Shown: positions 34,768 through 43,469 of the stretch, piece after piece
Numbering within the stretch: the first letter of the stretch is position 1
Layout: each line of letters opens with the position of its first letter
DNA from: Bradyrhizobium sp. CCGUVB4N
GTDB lineage: Bacteria; Pseudomonadota; Alphaproteobacteria; Rhizobiales; Xanthobacteraceae
Length of the DNA: 64,000 nt
Direction: 5' to 3'
Assembly: GCF_024199945.1 (NCBI RefSeq)
Contig: NZ_JANADP010000001.1
Location: forward strand, 3,286,001 to 3,350,000
Program-made: the position numbers and the translations under genes
The notes under the pieces: model-generated
Told to the model about the DNA's origin: nothing
The model's input: the letters and a program-made list of their open reading frames with translations, nothing else
Databases searched by the model: none

Positions 34768-36720
34768 ATGGATTCCGTGACCGCGACCAACCGCGAAGCT
34801 TTGGAATCGAGCATTGCGTCGGCCACGCAAGGCGTGCTCGGCCTTCAGCAATCCGACGGCCATTGGGTCTTCGAGCTCGAGGCCGACTGCACGATCCCGG
34901 CCGAATACGTCCTGCTGCGCCATTACCTCGCGGAGCCGGTCGACATCGCGCTCGAGGCCAAGATCGGCAACTATCTGCGTCGCATCCAGGGCGCCCATGG
35001 TGGCTGGCCGCTGGTGCATGACGGCGAGTTCGACATGAGCGCCAGCGTGAAGGCTTACTTCGCGCTGAAGATGATCGGCGATTCCGTGGACGCGCCACAC
35101 ATGGTGCGCGCGCGCGAGGCGATCCATTCCCGCGGTGGCGCCATCAACAGCAACGTCTTCACGCGCTTTCTGCTTGCGACGTTCGGCGTGGTGACCTGGC
35201 GCGCGGTGCCGGTGTTGCCGATCGAGATCGTGCTGCTGCCGTTCTGGTCGCCGTTCCACCTCAACAAGATCTCCTACTGGGCGCGCACCACCATGGTGCC
35301 GCTGATGGTCATCGCCGCGCTCAAGCCGCTGGCGCGGAATCCGAAGGGCGTCGGCATCGACGAATTGTTCCTGCAGGATCCGCGCTCGATCGGCATGACC
35401 GCCAAGGCGCCGCATCAGAGCATGGCCTGGTTCCTGCTGTTTCGTTCGCTCGATGCGATCCTGCGCGTCATCGAGCCGATGTTTCCGAAGAGCCTGCGCA
35501 AGCGCGCGATCGATGCCGCGCTCGCGTTCACCGAAGAGCGGCTCAATGGCGAGGACGGTATGGGCGCGATCTATCCGCCCATGGCCAACATCGTCATGAT
35601 GTATGACGCGCTCGGCAAGGACGAGAACTTCCCGCCGCGCGCGATCACGCGGCGCGGCATCGACAAGCTGCTCGTGATCAAGGGCGACGAGGCCTACTGT
35701 CAGCCCTGCGTCTCGCCGGTGTGGGACACGACGCTCACCGCACATGCACTGCTCGAGGCCGGCGGTGACAAGGCGGTGCCTGCGGCGAAGCAGGGGCTCG
35801 ACTGGCTGATCCCGAAGCAGGAACTCGAGGTGAAGGGCGACTGGGCGGTAAAGCGGCCCGACGTGCGTCCGGGCGGCTGGGCGTTCCAGTACAACAATGC
35901 CCATTACCCCGATCTCGACGACACCGCCGTCGTGGTGATGTCGATGGACCGCATGCGCCGCGAGCACGGAGCGACCGGCTATGACGCCGCGATCGACCGC
36001 GGCCGGGAGTGGATCGAGGGCATGCAGAGCGACGATGGCGGCTGGGCCGCCTTCGACGTCAACAACCTCGAATATTACCTGAACAACATCCCGTTCTCGG
36101 ACCATGGCGCGCTGCTCGATCCGCCGACCGAGGACGTCACGGCGCGCTGCATCTCGATGCTGGCCCAGCTTGGCGAGACCGAGAAGACCAGCAAGCACGT
36201 CGCCGATGGTGTCGCCTATCTGCGCAAGACCCAGCACCCGGAAGGCTCCTGGTATGGCCGCTGGGGCATGAACTTCATCTATGGAACCTGGTCGGTGCTC
36301 TGCGCCCTCAACATGGCTGGAGTTCCCCGCAACGATCCCATGATGCGTAAGGCGTCCGACTGGCTGGCCTCGATCCAGAACGAGGACGGCGGCTGGGGCG
36401 AGGACGCCGTCAGCTACCGGCTGGACTACAAGGGTTGGGAACCCGCCCCGTCGACCGCCTCGCAAACGGCATGGGCCTTGCTTGCCCTGATGGCTGCTGG
36501 CGAGGTTGATCACCCGGCCGTCGCCCGCGGGGTGGAGTACTTGATTGCAACACAGAACGAAAAAGGACTGTGGGACGAGCAGCGGTACACCGCCACAGGC
36601 TTTCCCCGCGTGTTCTATCTGCGGTATCATGGTTACCCGAAGTTCTTCCCACTATGGGCGCTGGCGCGGTATCGGAACTTGCGGAACACCAACAGCAGGG
36701 TGGTAGGGGTCGGGATGTGA
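34768..36720 (+). CDS. shc: Squalene-hopene cyclase
   Basis: A 650-residue membrane-bound class II triterpene cyclase, the committed step to hopene and diplopterol. The protonating DXDD motif is D382-L-D384-D385 in YPDLDDTAV. Several QW repeats are visible, for example QGAHGGWPL, QSDDGGWAAF and QNEDGGWGED. The stop overlaps the GTG start of hpnG. The length is normal for the family. The gene is also called hpnF. Confidence 0.96.
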   Translation: MDSVTATNREALESSIASATQGVLGLQQSDGHWVFELEADCTIPAEYVLLRHYLAEPVDIALEAKIGNYLRRIQGAHGGWPLVHDGEFDMSASVKAYFALKMIGDSVDAPHMVRAREAIHSRGGAINSNVFTRFLLATFGVVTWRAVPVLPIEIVLLPFWSPFHLNKISYWARTTMVPLMVIAALKPLARNPKGVGIDELFLQDPRSIGMTAKAPHQSMAWFLLFRSLDAILRVIEPMFPKSLRKRAIDAALAFTEERLNGEDGMGAIYPPMANIVMMYDALGKDENFPPRAITRRGIDKLLVIKGDEAYCQPCVSPVWDTTLTAHALLEAGGDKAVPAAKQGLDWLIPKQELEVKGDWAVKRPDVRPGGWAFQYNNAHYPDLDDTAVVVMSMDRMRREHGATGYDAAIDRGREWIEGMQSDDGGWAAFDVNNLEYYLNNIPFSDHGALLDPPTEDVTARCISMLAQLGETEKTSKHVADGVAYLRKTQHPEGSWYGRWGMNFIYGTWSVLCALNMAGVPRNDPMMRKASDWLASIQNEDGGWGEDAVSYRLDYKGWEPAPSTASQTAWALLALMAAGEVDHPAVARGVEYLIATQNEKGLWDEQRYTATGFPRVFYLRYHGYPKFFPLWALARYRNLRNTNSRVVGVGM

Positions 36721-37466
36721 CTTTGGGGACGGGGGACTATATTACCGCGGGTAATGCCATTGATCCGCGGCCGATTCTGATCGTGACCGGATTGGTTCAG
36801 GAGGCCCGCATTGCTGCCGGGCCCGGAATGGCGGTTATTTGCTCGTCGAGCAGCCCGACCCAGTTGCGTGCGCTGCTGACGGTGGTGGATCCCCAGACGA
36901 TTCGTGGCGTGATCTCGTTCGGGGTGGCCGGTGGGCTCGACCCGACGCTGCGTTCCGGTGACGTCGTGGTGGCGACCGAGGTGCTCTCGGGCGACGCCCG
37001 CTGGGGTGCCGGCCTGTCGCTCAGCGACGACCTCATCGACAAGCTGACCTCCGGCCGCCGCCGGGTCGTGCGCGGTTCCCTGGCCGGTGCCGAGGAAGTG
37101 GTCACCGGGAGCTCCTGCAAGGCCGCGCTGCATTCGGAAACCGGTGCCTCCGCCGTCGACATGGAAAGCCACATAGCGGCCGCCTATGCCGCCGAAGCCG
37201 GCCTGCCGTTCGCCGCGGTCCGCGTCATCAGCGATCCCGCCCACCGCGCGCTGCCGGCACTGGCCCGCGCCGCCATCAAGCCGAACGGCCAGATCGACCT
37301 CGCGGCCGTCCTGCGCGGCATCGTCCGCAACCCGGCAACGCTCCACGCCCTGGTCTCGACCGGCATCGACTTCAATCGCGCGCTGCGCTCGCTTCGTGGC
37401 TGCCGCGACTTCCTGATCGGGACGGAGCTCGTGGAGAGCGAGGCCGCGGTTTCCGAGGCGGCCTGA
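36717..37466 (+). CDS. hpnG: Hopanoid-associated phosphorylase HpnG
   Basis: A 249-residue nucleoside-phosphorylase family protein. It begins with GTG at 36717 inside the shc stop (GTGA overlap); an earlier in-frame start would overlap shc by 150 bases. ILIVTGLVQEARIA, GVISFGVAGGLDP and SAVDMESHIAAAYA are the family motifs. HpnG removes adenine from adenosylhopane to give ribosylhopane in C35 side-chain formation, downstream of HpnH. Ends before a strong bidirectional terminator. Confidence 0.93.
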   Translation: MTLGTGDYITAGNAIDPRPILIVTGLVQEARIAAGPGMAVICSSSSPTQLRALLTVVDPQTIRGVISFGVAGGLDPTLRSGDVVVATEVLSGDARWGAGLSLSDDLIDKLTSGRRRVVRGSLAGAEEVVTGSSCKAALHSETGASAVDMESHIAAAYAAEAGLPFAAVRVISDPAHRALPALARAAIKPNGQIDLAAVLRGIVRNPATLHALVSTGIDFNRALRSLRGCRDFLIGTELVESEAAVSEAA

Positions 37467-37490
37467 GCGGTGTCTTCAAGCTGACAAAAG

Positions 37491-37520
37491 AAAAGGCCCG
37501 GTCGCACGACCGGGCCTTTT
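37491..37520. terminator. Bidirectional terminator between hpnG and hpnH
   Basis: Arms AAAAGGCCCGGTCG and CGACCGGGCCTTTT form a perfect 14-bp stem with A- and T-runs on both sides. It separates the convergent hpnG (+) and hpnH (-) units. Confidence 0.9.
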
Positions 37521-37544
37521 TGTTGTTCGTGCTGACTCGCCCGC

Positions 37545-38705
37545 TTACGCAGCAGTCGAAGCCTTCCGTGCGGCCTTGGCCTGAGCTGCCTCGGCTTCGT
37601 CCTTGCGGATCTCGGAGAGCTTCTTCTGGACCTGTTCCGAGAAGATGTACTGCGCCGGGCGCTGCTTCGACATGTCGATCTCCGGCACCATCGGGCCAGT
37701 GGTCTTGATGCCGCGCAGCGACACCCACATCGCCTTGATCGGGTTGTTGAGGGCTGCGGTCGCGGCCGTCGGCTCGTAGCCGCAATGGGCCATACAGTCG
37801 GCGCACTTCTCGTACTTGCCGGTGCCGTAGGTTTCCCAGTCGGTGGTGTCCATCAGCTCCTTGAAGGTTTTGGCGTAGCCTTCACCGAGGAGATAGCAGG
37901 GTTTCTGCCAACCGAAGATGTTGCGCGCGGGCATGCCCCACGGCGTGCACTCGTATTCCTGGTTGCCGGCGAGGAAGTCCAGGAACAGGCCGGAATGCAT
38001 GAAATTCCACTTCTTGCCCTTGCCCATCGCAAAGACGTCGCGGAACAGCTTCTTGGTCTTGGTGCGGTTGAGGAAGTGCTCCTGGTCCGGCGCGCGCTCA
38101 TAGGCGTAGCCGGGCGACATCGAGACGCCGACACCGAGCTCGACGGTGAGGTCGAGGAACTTTGCGATCTCCTCGGCCGGGTGGCCGTCGAAGATGGTGG
38201 CGTTGACGTTGACGGTGAAGCCGCGGGCCTTCGCCGCCTTGATCGCGGAGACGGCGCGGTCGAACACGCCCTTCTGCGACACCGCCTTGTCGTGATGGTC
38301 CTTCAGGCCGTCGAGATGCACGGAGAAGAACAGGTACGGGGAGGGCTCGAACAGGTCGAGCTTCTTCTCGAGCAGCAGCGCGTTGGTGCAGAGCGAGACG
38401 AACTTCTTGCGCGCGACCAGGCCGCGCACGATCTCGCCGATCTCCTTGTGGATCAGCGGCTCGCCGCCGGGGATCGCCACCATCGGCGCGCCGCACTCGT
38501 CGGCCGCGTCCCAGCACTCCTGTGCGGTCATGCGACGGTTGAGGATCGCATCCGGATAATCGATCTTGCCGCAGCCGACGCAGGCGAGGTTGCAGCGGAA
38601 CAGCGGCTCCAGCATCAGCACGAGCGGATAGCGTTTGCGGCCAAGCAGTTTCTGCTTGAGCAAATAGCCGCCGATACGCATTTCCTTGAAGAAGGGGATT
38701 GCCAT
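37545..38705 (-). CDS. hpnH: Adenosyl-hopene transferase HpnH
   Basis: A 386-residue radical SAM protein. The 4Fe-4S cysteines are C38-x3-C42-x2-C45 in CNLACVGCGK; IPGGEPLIH is the GGE SAM-binding motif. HpnH adds the 5'-deoxyadenosyl radical of SAM to diploptene, making adenosylhopane for HpnG. The C-terminal cysteines (KCADCMAHCGYEP) are the SPASM-like extension. It lies 35 bases downstream of ispH in the same direction. Confidence 0.94.
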   Translation of the reverse strand: MAIPFFKEMRIGGYLLKQKLLGRKRYPLVLMLEPLFRCNLACVGCGKIDYPDAILNRRMTAQECWDAADECGAPMVAIPGGEPLIHKEIGEIVRGLVARKKFVSLCTNALLLEKKLDLFEPSPYLFFSVHLDGLKDHHDKAVSQKGVFDRAVSAIKAAKARGFTVNVNATIFDGHPAEEIAKFLDLTVELGVGVSMSPGYAYERAPDQEHFLNRTKTKKLFRDVFAMGKGKKWNFMHSGLFLDFLAGNQEYECTPWGMPARNIFGWQKPCYLLGEGYAKTFKELMDTTDWETYGTGKYEKCADCMAHCGYEPTAATAALNNPIKAMWVSLRGIKTTGPMVPEIDMSKQRPAQYIFSEQVQKKLSEIRKDEAEAAQAKAARKASTAA

Positions 38706-38740
38706 TACACGTTTCTTTCTGGGCTTGAAATTCGGGTAGG

Positions 38741-39667
38741 TCAGCTTGCAGCCAGTTGGGCCGGAAGCCTGAATTCGATGTTTTCCTCGCGGCCGGGGAG
38801 CACCGAGACCGTCACCGGTCCGATCCGCCGCAGCGCTTCGATCACGTCATCCACCAGCACCTCAGGCGCCGAGGCGCCGGCCGTGAGGCCGACGGTCCTG
38901 GCACCATTCAACCACTCCGGATTGAGCTCGCGGCCATCAGCGATCAGATAACTCGCGACGCCGGCTTCAGTGCCGATTTCGCGGAGCCGGTTCGAGTTCG
39001 AGCTATTGGCAGCACCCACCACCAAAATCACGTCAACCAGCTTGCTCAAGTCCCTTACCGCAGATTGGCGGTTCTGTGTCGCATAGCAGATATCCCGGAT
39101 GTCTGGGCCTTGAATATCTGTAAATTTAGCTTGAAGGGCCTCGATAATGCCCTTGGTGTCGTCGACCGACAGCGTGGTCTGGGTGATGTAGGCCACTGGC
39201 GTATCCGCCGGCAGCGCCAGGGCCTTGGCCTCCTCGACGCTCTGGACCAGCAAAACGGGCCCGGGAACCTGGCCCATCGTGCCCTCGACCTCGGGGTGGC
39301 CGGCATGGCCGATCAGGACCAGGGTACGGCCCTTGGTGATGTAACGCTTCCCCTGATTGTGAACTTTCGTGACCAGGGGGCAGGTGGCGTTCAGCACCGG
39401 AAGGTCGCGGGCGGCGGCTTCTTCCTCGACGCTGCGGGCGACGCCATGGGCACTGAAAACGGTGACAGCCTTCGGTGGAACTTCGGACAGTTCCTCGACG
39501 AAGATCGCGCCCTTGTTCTTCAGGCTCTCGACGACGTATTTGTTGTGCACGATCTCATGGCGCACGTAGACCGGCGGCCCGTACTTCTGCAGGGCCTTTT
39601 CCACGATCTCGATCGCGCGCACCACGCCTGCGCAAAAGCCGCGCGGCTGCGCTAGATAAACTTCCAT
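38741..39667 (-). CDS. ispH: 4-hydroxy-3-methylbut-2-enyl diphosphate reductase
   Basis: A 308-residue IspH (LytB), last enzyme of the MEP pathway, giving IPP and DMAPP. The three cluster cysteines are in [10 protein letters not shown] (C12), [11 protein letters not shown] and [10 protein letters not shown]; the [19 protein letters not shown] and SSNSNRL motifs bind the diphosphate. ATG 39667 is preferred over a TTG 18 bases upstream. It is paired with hpnH, so isoprenoid supply and hopanoid extension share a transcript. Confidence 0.95.
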   Translation of the reverse strand: MEVYLAQPRGFCAGVVRAIEIVEKALQKYGPPVYVRHEIVHNKYVVESLKNKGAIFVEELSEVPPKAVTVFSAHGVARSVEEEAAARDLPVLNATCPLVTKVHNQGKRYITKGRTLVLIGHAGHPEVEGTMGQVPGPVLLVQSVEEAKALALPADTPVAYITQTTLSVDDTKGIIEALQAKFTDIQGPDIRDICYATQNRQSAVRDLSKLVDVILVVGAANSSNSNRLREIGTEAGVASYLIADGRELNPEWLNGARTVGLTAGASAPEVLVDDVIEALRRIGPVTVSVLPGREENIEFRLPAQLAAS

Positions 39668-40126
39668 TGGACGCCCATCACGCAATTTGCACCAATCCGC
39701 TCAATTGTCCCGGCGGCACCCCGATAGGGCCAATGTTGCAATATCCGCACCATTGGTATCGCGACCGCGGTAACCGCCCACCCCATCTGGGCCCAGGCGC
39801 ATGCAGGCACAGCACTTTGTGTCAAAAAATCGGCGGCAAGGAAAGGTGGAACAAGTCCAGCGGTTCCCGGCGACAACGATCTGAGGCATTATAATACCTC
39901 ATTTCGACTGAGCAAGATGGCGACATTTGTGCTCACCCCTTCGTCACTTTACCGCCTCATCTCCCCGGCTATACCGGCGCTCCCGCATGATTTTGCCACG
40001 GTCTCCCGGCGTTTACTTCGAACCTTGTTCCCGCGAGAGCTACCCAAAACAGCAATAGGTTTCGCCCGGGAACTCCGTTAAACAGCGGGCGTTTTCGGCA
40101 GGCTGTTAACACTAGAAAGAAAATAC
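39668..40126. other. Divergent intergenic region between ispH and hpnN, 459 bp
   Basis: No gene recognised. It must hold promoters for ispH-hpnH (leftward) and hpnN (rightward). The rightward EcfG-type promoter is annotated separately. GCATTATAATACC around 39887-39899 is a good -10-like stretch but no clear -35 was fixed. Confidence 0.45.
40069..40093 (+). promoter_or_regulatory. EcfG general-stress promoter GGAAC-N16-CGTT before hpnN
   Basis: GGAAC (40069-40073) and CGTT (40090-40093) are separated by exactly 16 bases, the established alphaproteobacterial EcfG consensus and spacing. It ends 33 bases before the hpnN start codon. I found no other full match in the intergenic regions I checked. 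Confidence 0.7.
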
Positions 40127-42715
40127 GTGCTGCAAAGCGTAGTCGTTGCCATCGTCAGGGCCTGTACCCGGTTTGCTACCCTTGTCGTCGTTCTCGGGCT
40201 CCTGCTGGCGGTGGGGGCGGGCTATTACACGTCCCAACACTTCGCCATCAACACCGACATCAATTCTCTGATTGCCCAGAATCTGGACTGGCGCCAACGC
40301 GACCAGCAGTTTGACCGCGCCTTCGACCGCGACGCGACGATCCTCGCGGTCGTCGAGGCCAGGACGCCGGAGATGGCGACCGCAGCCGCGGACGCGCTGT
40401 TTGCCAAGCTGAAGGACAACAAGACCGACTTCCAGTCGATGCAGCAGCTCGGCACCGGTGAGTTCTTCGAGAAGAACGGCCTGCTGTTTCTGCCGACCGA
40501 GGAAGTCGGCAAGATCACCAGCCAGTTCGAATCCGCAGCGCCCCTGATCGAGATCATGGCCGGCGATCCGTCGATCCGCGGTCTGACCGGTGCGCTGGAG
40601 ACCGGGCTCGCCGGCGTCAAGCGAGGGCAGGTCAAGCTCGACAGCACCGCGCGGCCGTTCAACCAGATCGCGGGGACGGTCGAGACCGTGCTCAACAAGG
40701 GCAATGCGAGCTTCTCCTGGCGCGAACTCGTCAGCGACCAGCCGCTGTCGGATTCCGACAAGCGCGCCTTCATCGAGTTCAAGCCGATCCTCGACTACAA
40801 CGCGCTCGAGCCCGGCAAGGGCGCCACCGACGCGATCCGCAAGGCCGCGGCTGATCTCGATTTTGCGACCAAATATCAGGCGCGGGTACGCCTGACAGGT
40901 CCGGTCCCGATCGCCAACGAGGAATATGCCACCGTCCAGGAAGGTGCTGTCGTCAACGGCGTCGGCACGGTGCTCGTCGTGCTCCTGATCCTGTGGCTTG
41001 CGCTGCACTCCTCGAAGATCATCTTCGCGGTGTTCGTCAATCTGTTCGTCGGCCTTGCGCTGACGACCGCCGCCGGCCTGATGATGGTCGGCTCGTTCAA
41101 CCTGCTGTCGATCGCGTTCGCCGTGCTGTTCGTCGGACTGGGCGTCGATTTCGGCATCCAGTACAGCGTTCGCTACCGCTCGGAGCGCTACAAGCACGAC
41201 GATCTCACCGCCGCGCTGGTGCGTGCCGCGAAGCGCTCCGCGGTGCCGCTGTCGCTGGCGGCCATGGCGACGGCCGCCGGCTTCCTCTGTTTCCTGCCGA
41301 CCGATTACAAGGGCATCTCCGAGCTCGGCCAGATTGCCGGCGTCGGCATGCTGGTGGCGTTCCTCTCCAGCATCACGATATTGCCCGCGATGCTGAAGCT
41401 GCTGAACCCGCCGGGCGAAAAGGAGCCGGTGGGCTATGCCTTCCTGGCGCCGCTCGATTACTTCCTGGAGAAGCACCGCGTCCTAGTCGTGGGCGGCACG
41501 TTGCTGCTGGCGCTCGCGGGCCTGCCGCTGCTCTACTTCCTGAAGTTCGACTTCAACCCGATGAACCTGCGCAACCCGAAGGCCGAGTCGATCGCCACTT
41601 TCCTCGACTTGCGCAAGGATCCCAACACCGGCGCCAACGCCATCAACGTGATGGTCACCACGGAAGAGCAGGCCAAGCAGGTCGAGGCGAAGCTGGAGAA
41701 GGTGCCGGAAGTGTTGCGCGTGATGTCGCTCAACAGCTTCGTGCCGGAAGACCAGCAGCCGAAGCTGAAGCTGCTCGCGCAGGGCGCCAAGGTGTTGGGC
41801 CCCGCGCTCAACCCCGACCAGGTCGACGCGGCGCCGACCGACCAGGAGAATGTCGAGTCGCTGAAATCCTCGGTCGAAAATCTGCGCCGGACCGCCGGTG
41901 ACGCCAAGGGCCCGGGCGCGATCGCCTCGCGGCGGCTCGCGGACGCGCTGGAGAAGCTCGCCAATTCGGATGAGGCGACCCGCAACAAGGCACAGGACGT
42001 GTTCGTCACGCCGCTGAAGATCGTGTTCGACCAGCTCAGGAACGCGCTGCAGGCCGAGCCGGTCACCCTGAAGTCACTGCCGCCCGATCTCGTGAACGCC
42101 TGGAAGAGCAAGGACGGAATCATCCGCGTCGAAGCTCAGCCGAAGGGCGATCCCAACGACAACGACACGCTGCGCAAGTTTGCGGCAGCCGTGCTCGAGG
42201 CCGAGCCGACCGCGATCGGCGGGCCGGTCTCGATCTTGAAATCCGGCGACACCGTGGTGAACGCCTTCATCCATGCCGGCATCTATGCGTTGCTGGTGAT
42301 CGGTCTGCTGTTGTGGATCACGCTGCGCCGTGTCGTCGACGTGCTGATGACGCTGGTGCCGCTTCTGGTTGCGGGCGCGGTGACGCTCGAGATCTGCGTG
42401 TTGATCGGCCTGCCGCTCAACTTCGCCAATATCGTCGCGTTCCCGCTGCTGCTCGGCGTGGGTGTCGCGTTCAAGATCTATTATGTCGTGGCGTGGCGGT
42501 CCGGCAGGACAAACCTGCTTCAGACCAGCCTGACGCGCGCGATCTTCTTCAGCGCACTGACGACGGCGACCGCGTTCGGCAGCCTGTGGCTGTCGAGCCA
42601 TCCGGGCACGTCCAGCATGGGCAAGCTGCTCGCACTTTCTCTGGTGACGACGCTTGCCGCAGTGCTGCTGTTTCAGCCGGCCCTAATGGGCAAGCCCCGC
42701 AATCTCAGGGAGTAA
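40127..42715 (+). CDS. hpnN: Hopanoid RND transporter HpnN
   Basis: An 862-residue RND/MMPL protein matching HpnN, the inner-membrane transporter that moves hopanoids to the outer membrane. It has an N-terminal helix (ATLVVVLGLLLAVGAGYY), a periplasmic loop, a helix cluster around residues 275-430, a second large periplasmic loop with a coiled stretch, and a final cluster (ICVLIGLPLNFANIVAFPLLLG). The intramembrane motif LFVGLGVDFGIQYSVRYR carries the proton-relay Asp. The start is GTG 40127 with AGAAAGAAAA upstream. Its 3' end overlaps the convergent DUF2147 gene by 33 bases. Confidence 0.92.
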   Translation: MLQSVVVAIVRACTRFATLVVVLGLLLAVGAGYYTSQHFAINTDINSLIAQNLDWRQRDQQFDRAFDRDATILAVVEARTPEMATAAADALFAKLKDNKTDFQSMQQLGTGEFFEKNGLLFLPTEEVGKITSQFESAAPLIEIMAGDPSIRGLTGALETGLAGVKRGQVKLDSTARPFNQIAGTVETVLNKGNASFSWRELVSDQPLSDSDKRAFIEFKPILDYNALEPGKGATDAIRKAAADLDFATKYQARVRLTGPVPIANEEYATVQEGAVVNGVGTVLVVLLILWLALHSSKIIFAVFVNLFVGLALTTAAGLMMVGSFNLLSIAFAVLFVGLGVDFGIQYSVRYRSERYKHDDLTAALVRAAKRSAVPLSLAAMATAAGFLCFLPTDYKGISELGQIAGVGMLVAFLSSITILPAMLKLLNPPGEKEPVGYAFLAPLDYFLEKHRVLVVGGTLLLALAGLPLLYFLKFDFNPMNLRNPKAESIATFLDLRKDPNTGANAINVMVTTEEQAKQVEAKLEKVPEVLRVMSLNSFVPEDQQPKLKLLAQGAKVLGPALNPDQVDAAPTDQENVESLKSSVENLRRTAGDAKGPGAIASRRLADALEKLANSDEATRNKAQDVFVTPLKIVFDQLRNALQAEPVTLKSLPPDLVNAWKSKDGIIRVEAQPKGDPNDNDTLRKFAAAVLEAEPTAIGGPVSILKSGDTVVNAFIHAGIYALLVIGLLLWITLRRVVDVLMTLVPLLVAGAVTLEICVLIGLPLNFANIVAFPLLLGVGVAFKIYYVVAWRSGRTNLLQTSLTRAIFFSALTTATAFGSLWLSSHPGTSSMGKLLALSLVTTLAAVLLFQPALMGKPRNLRE

Positions 42716-43327
42716 GCAGATGTCGCCGACGGGATCGGCGGTTGCGCTCTTCTGACCAGGCTTGGCGGCGACGGCAGCGTTCTTCGGTGCCGTGGCCGCA
42801 GGTGCTGGCGCAGGCGCTGCAGCAGGTGGCGTGGTTGCGGCCTTTGGCGCCGCTCCGGTGGTTTTCGGTGCACCCTTGGCCATCGCATTGGAAGAGCTCG
42901 AAGGAATGGGTGGACCGACCCGGGTCCAGGTCTCGCCGCCGCACAGGAAGCCCAGCACGCAGCCCTTGATCTCGAGCTGGTCGGTGCCGACAGGCGTGAT
43001 GGTCGCGCTGTACATCTGACCATCTTTCGCGTTGTAGACCTGACCCTCCCACTGCTCGGCGCCGGCCGCCTTCTTCATGTTGATCAGGGTCGCCATGCCC
43101 AGTGTCGGTCTGTTCTTTTTTGAGACATCGGGGTTGTTCTCATCGCGGCCTCCGGGCTGCTTTTCCCAGGAAACCGCGCCCCACATGCTGCCGTTGCATT
43201 GGGCGACGCGGATATTGGCAACGCCGTCGGCGACCCGCCAGTCGCCGGTGGGATCGGCGGCAAGCGCCGGTGTCAGGCCGACGTAACCGCCCGCCAGTAT
43301 TATTCCGGTGTAAATGGCCAAACGCAT
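42683..43327 (-). CDS. DUF2147-family exported protein with Ala/Pro-rich tail
   Basis: A 214-residue protein with a signal peptide (MRLAIYTGIILAGGYVGLTP, cleavage after ALA). The mature N-terminal domain of about 115 residues matches DUF2147: GDWRVADGVANIRVAQC, then GMATLINMKKAAGAEQW and IKGCVLGFLCGGETWTRV, with paired cysteines. The tail (about 60 residues) is low-complexity Ala/Pro/Lys and ends GDICLLPEIAGLAH. It lies on the opposite strand between hpnN and hpnO, and its coding end overlaps that of hpnN. Start at 43327 chosen because it gives the signal peptide. Role unknown; the place suggests the cell envelope. Confidence 0.8.
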   Translation of the reverse strand: MRLAIYTGIILAGGYVGLTPALAADPTGDWRVADGVANIRVAQCNGSMWGAVSWEKQPGGRDENNPDVSKKNRPTLGMATLINMKKAAGAEQWEGQVYNAKDGQMYSATITPVGTDQLEIKGCVLGFLCGGETWTRVGPPIPSSSSNAMAKGAPKTTGAAPKAATTPPAAAPAPAPAATAPKNAAVAAKPGQKSATADPVGDICLLPEIAGLAH

Positions 43328-43469
43328 GAGTGTTCCTTGGCAGTGCAACATGGTTTAAAGCTGTGCTTGCGAAGATGGTCCGAAAAAGGGCAAAAGGCCG
43401 CACAGACCCTTTTCCGTTTGCTGACCGTTTTCAGTTGACGAAGCGGCCCTCAACCGAAGTATGTAGCGG

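Noticed and set aside
34120..36630. Long minus-strand reading frame (about 830 codons) opposite hpnE and shc
   Set aside because: Shadow of squalene-hopene cyclase; no motif or plausible start.
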